64,000 nucleotides of DNA from Dasypus novemcinctus (Eukaryota > Chordata > Mammalia > Cingulata > Dasypodidae). The notes beneath the pieces are model-generated. The model had not been told where the DNA came from. It did no database searches and was given only the letters and a program-made list of their open reading frames with translations. The stretch spans positions 24,705,278 to 24,769,277 of the forward strand of contig NC_080689.1 of assembly GCF_030445035.2 (NCBI RefSeq). Direction: 5' to 3'. Below are positions 55,649 through 64,000 of the stretch, piece after piece. The position numbers were made by a program, and so were the translations under genes. The stretch's first letter is position 1; each line of letters starts with the position of its first letter.

Positions 55649-58600
55649 AACAAATGAAGGCCAGAGACGGTAGCATTTTGCTGCCCCTTCCAAATCCCAG
55701 AGGAAGCCAGGAGGACTCAGGTGAACCCCAAATCTGGGTGCCCCTGGATTAAATTTAATCCAGAAAAGATGTGGGCTCCACCAGAATCTTCCCAACAAAA
55801 ATCGAGGGCAATGGAAGGTCTGAAGAGAAAGATTCTGGGAACGAAAAAGAACTCTGAACATGGAAGAAGGTAAGACTCCCGGGTGAGCACAGTCTGGAAG
55901 GCCCTAGCTTTAATTGCTAGGAAGGGGAGGCTGATCACCTCCTGAGAGAACCCTAGTAGCCCTAGAAAATTAGGGGAAGCCGTTCTCTCTAGGCTTGGGA
56001 AAAGGAGAAAAACCGGGGAAAAGCCCTGGTGTTTTGGGTTTGTCTAACTGCATGTTAGAATCTGGTACTGGTCTTATATCCACTAAAGGAGTGGAGTCTT
56101 GATTTTAATAGGAAGGGTTGTTTATAGGTTTGAGTCCTAATGTCCTGGAGAAAAACCGGGAAAAAGCCCTGCTGTTTTAGGTTTGTTTAACTGCATGTTA
56201 GAATCTGGTACTAGTCTTATATCCACTAAAGGACTGGAGTCTTGATTTTAGTAAAAAGGGCTATTTATAGGTTCAAGTCCTAATGTCCTGGAAATTGGTC
56301 TAGATTAAAAAAAAACAAAACTTGGTTACAGGAAAATGGATCGGCTTTTCTGGTGGAGCTTGGTCTGGGTGTAAAGTTTAAACAATGGAAAAAGTCTAGC
56401 TGAAATCTTTTGTTATGGTGCTAAATTGTGAATGAATTCGCTTTATACCAAATGTTAAGTGTTCTGAGGTTTGTGATGGCTGTGGGGGCAGCCATGGTGA
56501 AAATATATATAAACTTGTGGGTCAGATTAGTGACCTTTGTGCTTCTGTCTGTGTCAGCTCAATGCTAGTGTTGGAGTTGTGTCCTTATGTAAAGTAGAAT
56601 TACAGCTGAGCTGGAGCCCTCTCTTGCCATTGGCAAGGGGGTGAAATGATTATGGGGCAAAACTGAGGAGTCTGGATGTTTGCGGAGTCTAGATGTTTGT
56701 GCATGCTCTGCTGTCTTGTCTCTGGTCTGGCCCTTTGCCGGGGCTTGGAGGCCATCTGTGTCCGCACTATGCACCCAAGTTTGTTGGGGCTGCCCCAGTC
56801 AGGGTGGCTGGGTCCCCTAGAGAGTTGCTGAATTTGAGTAGGTTCTGTCTGCCCATTTTGGCCTGAAAGCTGGAAAGGGGGGAGCGGCTTGCCCCTTTCC
56901 AGTGAGTCCACACCTTCTATTCATAAGCTGCATTCCTGTTTGATTGTTGTGCACCCGACTGCCGTGAAGGGGGTAAAAAGCAGAATCAGAATAAATGCAG
57001 TAAAGTTCCCTCCCTAGGGTGTCAAAGTCAAAATACCTTTGCATTCTGCCCAGGTTCTTAGAAGGTATTGTAGTAACTTTAAGTAAGAGAATGTGTTCTG
57101 TGAAGGTAAAATTTGTCTTAAGGGTATAAATAATTATAAAAGTTTTACAAAGCATTGTTTAAATTAAGGTATTTGAATGGCTAATTGCAGAAAGTCATTA
57201 TTTAACAAAAACTGAATTGATAATAATAATAATAAAAGGCAATTTTATAACAAACTTATTCGGCAGCCAGTCTCCCCTGCCAACTTGCTTCCAAAAAAAA
57301 ACTGTTTCTGGTATTACATGCTACTAAGTATTTAAAGTGAAAAAAAGTTCATTATTTTAACAAGCTTGTTTAGTATTAATGGCAATTATATGTTGTAAGA
57401 AGTTTGCCTGATAACTTAGTATGTGGGATATATGGAGTGTGTTTTTATTGTTAAGGAAGCAGAAAATGATTTTGTCCAAAGATAAAATAATTGATTATTG
57501 GAAAGAGTAGAGTGTGGGACAAAACCTGAACGAATACTGAAAGTGTAGAAGTTTTGTGGAAGGAAAATTTTTATGATTAAAATTGAGTAAGATCAATATA
57601 CAAAGAAAATCTTTTATCAAAATAGCTTCTTGTGCTTTAACCTCATCATTTCCTCAGTATTTGAAGAAGAGTCTTACCTCTTTTAAAAGAACATTTATGT
57701 TCTAGAAATCAAATCCTGAAAAGTAGCATTTTATTTCAAACTAACTGCAAGAGATTTATTCTTTTACTTTAAAGGAAAAATTAAAGTAATGGTTAAGTTC
57801 ATTTAATATGTTATAAGTCAAATGAAAGGTATTTAAAGGTGTTATAAAATTAATAGGTTTTTAAAAAATTAATAAAAACTGTAACTAAGAGTTAAAATCA
57901 TTTATAAATGCATTTATATTATAAAACAGTGGAAAGACAATAACTGAAATTATAGCTGGGTGAATTTAGCCTGAAACTATTATTTACGTGTAAATTCTAA
58001 ACTAACCTTTCCTTTGTTTATGGTTACTTCAAGTCTAACCTCACCCTTTGCCTTTGCCTATGGTTATTTCATAATTGAGAAGAGCTGGGACATCACTGTC
58101 TTCTCTCCTGGTATTAGTAACCCTTTCTCTCATGAATTCAAGTGTAAACTAAATAAATTGCTGCCTGATGGAATAAGGTTAAATGACCACTGGAGTTTTA
58201 TTATCTCCAAAATCAAAAAGGGGGGTGGAGGGGGAGAAGCCTCCTGCCTTGACGGTCAGTGTTCCTAAGAGTGGGAATTCATGAGAGAAACCAGTCTGTC
58301 TCCCTGAGGCTTCAAATAGCCTCAGTAAATATATATAAAATTATATCTTGTTGCTTATCCAAAATTCTGCTAAATTCAAAGTAAAATATAAAGTTCTGAA
58401 ACAAACAAAAAAATAGTGCTAAAGCATTGAGAACATTTTGGTTACAATCCATTAAGAAAGAAAATTCTTTATAAAACTGCATAGTCATAGTATAAAACTG
58501 CACAGTCATAGTGCAAATTAAGAAAAGTTTCAAGAGTCTTTGAAATGTTTTGCAGTCACACTTGTTTTGTAAGAATTAGAAGTTTAAAGTAACTAAAGTC

Positions 58601-61600
58601 ATGTTGTTGTGTCAAACTATTCATGTCTGCCTATTTGCTCAAATTGTTGAGGTTAAATATGCAGTTATAAGTAATATATATTTCGGGACCCCAAATTAAG
58701 CTAAACAGTATATAAAATAATGCAAATTATAAATAATATCAATGAGTTTTGTTTCTGTGTCTAACTCTTTGTGTCTGCCCATTTGCTCAGTGTATGTCTT
58801 CATACATCAAGATAATAATACCAAATTAACAAATGAAAATTCTTAAAAGAGCTCTATTCAAATTGTTAATTAAATATGCAGTTATATATGTAAATAAATA
58901 TTCTTAGAGCCCAAATTAAACTAAGCAGGATGAAAAAGTCATAGAAATCTGATTATAGAAACAATTGGGAAAGAGCCTCCTCTTTGCAAGAGCTTTAAAG
59001 GCAAGACTAGGTGTAGCAGATTAAACCTATCTACTAGGCTAGGGAATTAAGAATCAGTTTGCCTGGTAATTTCCCAGTTTAAACCTTTTGTCAGCCATAA
59101 AATGTAAAAAAACAAAGATTAGGTTAATTTTCACATAAGAAAAATGTTAATGTAAGCTGGCGGCCTGCTGCCTCAGTCTCCCACTCCCAGGTTGGACAGC
59201 AGTGGAGGAGACCAGTTTAGGCCAGTCCTATGGGCAGTGGAAGGATGCCCAAGAAGGAGCTTAGTCGGTGCCATTTCAGCACTAAATTCTATTCCTTATT
59301 TGACAAAGGGGAGTAGGTAAAAACTAAAATGGTTGGAATGTGATAGAGGAAGCAGTTAAATCACAAACTTTTGCGTGGAAAAGTTAAATCTCAGATAAGA
59401 TGTAACTTCTGAAGTATCCAATCTATGGAAAAACAGGGGGAAAGCTTGCATGCTATACTTAGGGGTTAAATTGTGTCATTTTTCTTTGTTCGGGGCACCA
59501 GCCACATCTGCTCTGTGCCCCTTCTTGCAAGATTGAGAATAAATTCTTTTCTTCTCCACAATCTGGTGAGCCTTATTTTCTTCCAGAAGATTTCTTTCCA
59601 ACAAAATAAAAGTAATTAGTGGCTCTATTAACAAATTTCAGTAAGTAAAGGAGAGTCCATAAAAACTCTGGAGAGATCTTTCCTGGGTTATGATTTAAAA
59701 AATTAAGTAATTGTGTAATGTGTTTTAAAACCTAGTAGTCAGTATGCTTTTAAATTATTAATTTTCATAACTTAAAGAAAAAAAGTTTTTAGCTTCCTGT
59801 AAGGGAAAAAGAGAACATTCCTTGCATAAACTATTATGGTTTCAATTTTATTTAACTTGAGTGTAATCTCCCATAGTTAATTTATAAACTAAATTAACAT
59901 TATATATACAAAATCTTTAGAGTAATGAACATTGTAAGTTCACATTGGTGAAATTAGGCTAAAGGAAAAAGATTGTAAATGTGCTCTCTTAAATAAATAG
60001 AGTAAATTTCTTTAGTAATTGTAATTTAATAAGTTTATTTAAACATGAGGTGTCTAGTCAATGTGGTTATAGTCAATTATAAGGTGGTTGTAAAACATCT
60101 GCCAAACTGAAAATGTTTAAATAGTTCTAGTTCTAGAAGTCATTGTTAACTAAAACTTAGATTGGTATTAGTAGCAGAAATAACTTAATGATAATAAAAT
60201 CTGTCTAAAGGCCACCGCAAAGTACACATTTAAGTAAATGGTAATAAAAAGTTATCTTGATTCTATTGGAAATCTTCTGTTTTCATTTTAACAATGAAAA
60301 ATAATATTTTTCTTCTATTACTAAAGTACCTACTGTTATCTTCATAGTAAAATTGTGTAAGTGAACAGTCATTTGATATATGTGTTGCATTAAGTTGTTT
60401 AAAATATATATAAAAACAAGGAATAAACTTTAACATTGTCAAACTCTTGTGCATTCAAACCAGGCCTTGAATACATTACAGGTGGCCTCTCCATGTGAGT
60501 TATTGGCTAGGGTGGTCACTGACCCCTCAATTAAAAATATTTGCTATATCAGCCTCTGGTTCTGCTCCTGAAGTTGATGGAAACTACGTTGCAGTTTCAA
60601 GCTCCTGCAGCAGCCAATAATAACTTGGTACAGCCAAGTGTACAATGGATATCGCCTCCAGACTGGCACTATTCCATAGTGCCAGAGAGCACTATGCACC
60701 AGGCTAGTAGAATACTGGAAATTCTCTCTAAGATCAAGGATGCTGTGACTTGCTCACTGCGTTGAACATGCTAAGTGGAGCCATGATACCAGGATACAGT
60801 AAGTGAAACTTAAACACAATTGGCATTATGGCCTGCTCTCATGAAAAGATAACATGTAAAGTATTACAAACCTAAAACTCAAAACTAATAATTGCAACTC
60901 TGAATCCTTATGCATTAAGTAATACATTAGTTAATATTAAGTGCTGTACTTTTATCCTGTACTAAATATATGCCTAATAATTATAACGTTATCTTTTCTA
61001 TTTTGGATCAAGTGCAGAAGTATATTAGACATGTTAAATTCCTGGTAAAATCATTTTCTAAACAGTTAAAAACATGTCTATAGAATAAGGTGGCAGTCTC
61101 AGCCAGTCTCAGTCAACTTCTATATTCTACTGCACTCTGCTGTGTAGCAAAGGTGAGGCTTGCTTGCTGATGGTGAGTCACCTATTGAACAAGTCAAAAT
61201 TGCTAGAAATTGTACAATTAAAACCAAGGTGTAAAAAAACCTTTATTCTGTAGTTCTGATCACTCCCACAGGTGAAAATGAAGAGAATTTCCAGCTTAGT
61301 GTTCTAATCCTGAGTGAAGCCAGTTGCCCAAGGAGTGCCAGTTCACCAGGAGCCTCTAACAGAGCGAATGAGTGCCAGTCATTGAACAGCTTGGAATGTG
61401 TCTTCAGACAAAGCTAAGTGTCTGTTGCAATTTCTCTCTAAAGATGAATAACTTAAAAAAGAATATATATGCTGTTCCCACCAGCTTTTAAGGAGTGTCA
61501 TCTTTATAGGCACCTAACCTTGTCTACCTCTGTAACCCAATGTGTCCTCTTTTAAAAACGGGTATTCCAAATTTTTAATTAAGTTTGTTTCTTTCAGAGT

Positions 61601-62049
61601 GAACATCTTATTAACCATACGAAAACTTCATCCAACTTTGTACAGAATGCCAGATCCATCTTCCTCCAGTTAGAATAAATTAAGAGTTTTACACCTTATT
61701 AGGCAATGACTATAGTCCATGGCCAGCAGGAAGCAGTTACAGAAAAGAGATCCATCTCCCTTCAGCACCCCTTTTAAATTAAAGGTGTAAACTCTTCAAG
61801 GGTAAAATAAAATTAATAGATGGATCTGGAACCTGACTGGAAATCCATGTGAGCGCTGGTGGCCGCAGAATGACTGCAGGAGGCCCCCGCCCAGGATTCT
61901 GCTGTCCAGAATGAAAACTTCTAAACTCTTAAAAACAGTCCTGGATGCTACACTAAAGATTGATAAATAATCAATCAAAACAACAAACAGCCATCCACCT
62001 CATAGCTCCAACAATAATTATGCCAAAGCTTAGCAAGTTAAACTTTGGC
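55649..62049 (+). other. ERV internal region without recognisable genes
   Basis: AT-rich sequence with stops in all frames and no retroviral protein motif that I can read. A segment near 59.45-59.58 kb containing AGAATAAATTCTTTTCTTC resembles the end of another LTR, suggesting an older insertion or recombination, but this is weak. Confidence 0.5.
56004..56290 (+). repeat. Tandem duplication (two copies, period 143 bp) in the ERV leader
   Basis: Two adjacent copies start at 56,004 and 56,147, each opening GGAGAAAAACCGGG and containing CTTATATCCACTAAAGGA and TGGAGTCTTGATTTTA. They differ by a modest number of substitutions. Confidence 0.85.
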
Positions 62050-62061
62050 AAAGGGGGGAAA
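62050..62061 (+). other. ERV polypurine tract
   Basis: AAAGGGGGGAAA lies directly before the 3' LTR and is the plus-strand primer site expected of a retroviral element. Confidence 0.85.
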
Positions 62062-62516
62062 TGATGTGGGCTATGGGTGGCAGGCTCTTTGTCTCTTCAG
62101 AGATAACCTAAACTATCTGTGACTTGTGGGTGTGGGATGATGAAAGGTTGTGGTCCTGCCCTTGGTGAGCAGGAGACAGTTTAACAATGCAAGGTCTATA
62201 AACTTTAAGTATTCAGGGGAAATGCAAAGCAAGTATGCTAAAAGCTTATCGAATGCCTGAGGTCCATGCTAAAAGCTTACTAAGATGTGGAAATATATGC
62301 TAATTCAAGTCTATTGAGAACTGAAACAAAAGGACCATTTGGCCTTTCCTCTCTGTATAAAAGGGACTAAAAAAATCTTGTTCGGGGCTCGGGATTCAAA
62401 CAAAAATTTCCCGAGTCCAGCTGGCTGTCAATAAACCATTTTTCCTTCTCAAAATCATTCCTGAGTCCTGACCTCTCTTTACTCAAGTAATTAAACTTCT
62501 CTCAAATTCTACAACA
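62062..62516 (+). repeat. 3' LTR of the ERV
   Basis: About 455 bp with the same termini. TATAAAA lies at 62,356-62,362 and the polyadenylation signal AATAAA at 62,430-62,435 is intact. Preceded directly by the polypurine tract. Confidence 0.9.
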
Positions 62517-63062
62517 CTTATAGAGTCATTAAAGGGGTAAGAAAAGAGTCATCTAGAATTTGTGATTACATTGAACGACATTTAACAAGGCACATTATAT
62601 TTTATAGTTACAATGGTATTTATTATTTAGGAGTTTCTCAAAGTTGTCAACATAAGGAAAATTGTTTAACAGAACTGTCCAAAGGGGGCATACGAGGTGG
62701 AAGAGTTCCCTGATAATTGGAAGTGGTCATTCATAGCCCAGACAGCCAGTTAGTGTAATTCAAACACCAATTGGGGGTTAGACTAGACAATCTGTAGGGT
62801 ATTTTCCAACTCTAAACTCCTAAGACTCTTGTACCATGGTCCCGTGGCCACTAATTCTAAGCCTCTTCTTCCTGGTATTTTCTTCCCTAAGCTTCCTTTC
62901 CTCCTGCTGTGTTTCCCCTCCTTCCTCTTGCCATTGTTGTCATTTTAACTACTTTCCTCTGTTTTTCTCTGCTATTACTTCACTCTCCTGCCATTCATAC
63001 TTGTAGCATTCAAGTGTTAAAGTCTTGATTTCAGTTTTTTCTCATCTTTTCCTCCTGAGACA

Positions 63063-63113
63063 GAGAAAAGAGGCACAAAGAAAAGAGGCACAAAGAAAAG
63101 AGGCACAAAGAAA
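63063..63113 (+). repeat. Tandem repeat, AGAGGCACAAAGAAA unit (three copies)
   Basis: Three head-to-tail copies of a 15-bp purine-rich unit. Confidence 0.85.
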
Positions 63114-63242
63114 TAAGGAATGGAGTGGAGATAAGGCAACAGAAAAGAAAAGAATTGGGTGAAAACTAGTAATTATGAGAAATATATCAATACTGATTAA
63201 CTGAACAAGATTTTTGAACAAATGGTAAGAATAACCAAAGCA

Positions 63243-63481
63243 GGGGAGTGGATGTGGCTCAAAGAGTTGCGCGCCTGCTTCCTACATGCAAGGTCCTGGG
63301 TTCAGTTCCCCATTCCTTCTAAAAACAAAAAGACAAACAACAAGCAAACAGACAAAAGAAAACAACTCAGGGAAGCCAATGTGGCTCAGTGGTTGAGTAC
63401 TAGCTTCCCACATATGCAGTCCCAGTTTCAATCCCTGACCCCAGTACCTCAAGAAAGAAAGGAAAAAAAAAAAAAAAAAAG
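63243..63481 (+). mobile_element. Dimeric short tRNA-derived SINE, copy 4
   Basis: Two units are separated by an A-rich linker and end in a poly-A tail. The candidate duplication (CCAAAGCA / CCCAAGCA) is imperfect. Confidence 0.75.
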
Positions 63482-63934
63482 CCCAAGCACTTATAGTTAG
63501 TATGCATGGCATGAAATTTGATACTATATATCAAGTTCAGAAATAAAATAATTTCAGGCCTCAAGTAAACAGTGATCAACAGAAAGGAACAAGGGAACAA
63601 TTTTTGCTCATTTTAATAGGTTGTATTCTTTTGTTAAACTCTTTAAATAGCCTAGTGGGATACCAGAATCTATTCACTATAAAATGAGTTGTAAATTTTG
63701 CTTCACTCTGTGTAAAATGTATATATCCTAGTTGAAAATGTGTTTGCCTGGAATGTAACTATAAAAATAATATCTGAAAAAAAATATCTGAAGAAAGAAA
63801 CAACAGGGAGAGAGGAACTAAATCCCACACTTCATTCATTAACATTTTCTGATGAGGCAGGAACTCATCACATGCTACAGAGAGCTGACACCCTTTTATA
63901 AAAACTTGAAATTGTAATACCCACAGGGACTAAC

Positions 63935-64000
63935 CTTGGCTTTATTCTCGAAGATAGACCTAGGTAGTTTGTCGTAATGGAGATGAGTCGCCAATATCCT
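63935..64000 (-). CDS. SULT6B1: SULT6B1 coding exon (catalytic histidine), cut by window edge
   Basis: The visible 22 codons read RILATHLHYDKLPRSIFENK then AK before the donor gttagt. The His of ATHLH is in the place of the SULT catalytic base (KTHLP, His108 in SULT1A1). The exon continues past the right edge. The donor, gttagt rather than gtragt, is somewhat weak. Confidence 0.92.

Larger units (their letters stand above)
55178..62516 (+). mobile_element. ERV1-like provirus with two LTRs and no retained coding capacity
   Basis: Two near-identical LTRs flank about 6.4 kb of AT-rich DNA. A 4-bp target duplication CTTA sits directly outside both LTRs (55,174-55,177 and 62,517-62,520), typical of gammaretrovirus-like ERV1 elements. 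A primer-binding-site-like TGGCGACTGCGAAGGGAC follows the 5' LTR, and a polypurine tract AAAGGGGGGAAA abuts the 3' LTR. No gag, pol or env-like frame was seen, so it looks like a non-autonomous or gutted element. It is antisense to SULT6B1, within an intron. Confidence 0.88.
43568..64000 (-). other. SULT6B1: SULT6B1 gene, 3' part (last five coding exons)
   Basis: Cytosolic sulfotransferase family 6B member, predicted to transfer the sulfonate group of PAPS to a hydroxyl or amine on a small acceptor. Five exons join in frame to 191 C-terminal residues ending in a stop. Seen: catalytic His in ATHLHYDKLP, PAPS 3'-phosphate-binding RNPKDTAVS, and the RKGEVGDWKN PAPS loop. The family identity as SULT6B1 rests on close agreement with human SULT6B1, and on synteny: EIF2AK2 and SULT6B1 are neighbours on the same strand in human. 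The exons for the N-terminal part lie beyond the right edge. A roughly 10-kb intron holds an ERV. Confidence 0.93.

Noticed and set aside
60541-60765. 74-codon frame in the ERV interior as a possible viral gene
   Set aside because: Too short, with no retroviral motif and AT-rich stops around it.

Overview
The window is nuclear DNA from a placental mammal, almost certainly an armadillo (Dasypus or a close xenarthran). The evidence is split-exon genes with GT-AG introns, mammalian repeats (L1, L2, MIR, MaLR and Tigger1 elements), and many copies of tRNA-derived SINEs of the armadillo DAS type, whose head begins GGGAAGCGGACTTGGCC and which carry a pol III B box of the form GGTTCAAACCCC. Most apparent long reading frames here are GC-rich SINE bodies or CpG-island DNA, not genes.

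Two genes occupy the window, both on the minus strand and in the order known for human chromosome 2p22. From 1 to about 32.7 kb lies EIF2AK2 (PKR), the interferon-induced double-stranded-RNA-activated kinase. Eleven coding exons can be placed to the base (22,449 down to 2,751). They join in frame from the ATG through both dsRNA-binding domains, the linker and the kinase N-lobe to the catalytic HRDLK motif (406 residues). The C-lobe exons lie beyond the left edge. The promoter is a CpG island at 32.0-33.1 kb holding exact copies of the two elements known from human PKR, KCS and ISRE, just upstream of a short non-coding exon 1. From 43,568 to the right edge lies SULT6B1, a cytosolic sulfotransferase. 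Its last five coding exons (191 residues) include the catalytic histidine, the PAPS-binding segments and the stop codon, all intact. Its first exons are beyond the right edge.

The rest is introns and about 11 kb of intergenic DNA (33-43.5 kb), heavily colonised by mobile elements. Noteworthy are a processed RNF138 pseudogene (13.7-15.04 kb), a U6 snRNA/L1 chimeric retropseudogene (51.10-51.24 kb), a structurally complete but coding-less ERV1-like provirus in a SULT6B1 intron (55.18-62.52 kb), SINEs nested in SINEs (5.66-6.7 kb and 43.97-44.6 kb), an LTR nested inside a same-family LTR in opposite orientation (28.9-30.2 kb), an ERVL pol relic (34.7-36.0 kb), an internally deleted Tigger1 transposon, and a short SINE that appears to move as a tandem dimer.

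The two genes have unrelated jobs: PKR stops translation by phosphorylating eIF2-alpha on sensing dsRNA, and SULT6B1 transfers sulfonate from PAPS to small molecules. They are neighbours by conserved synteny, not a functional unit. I found no bacterial-type operon, CRISPR array or novel multi-gene system.
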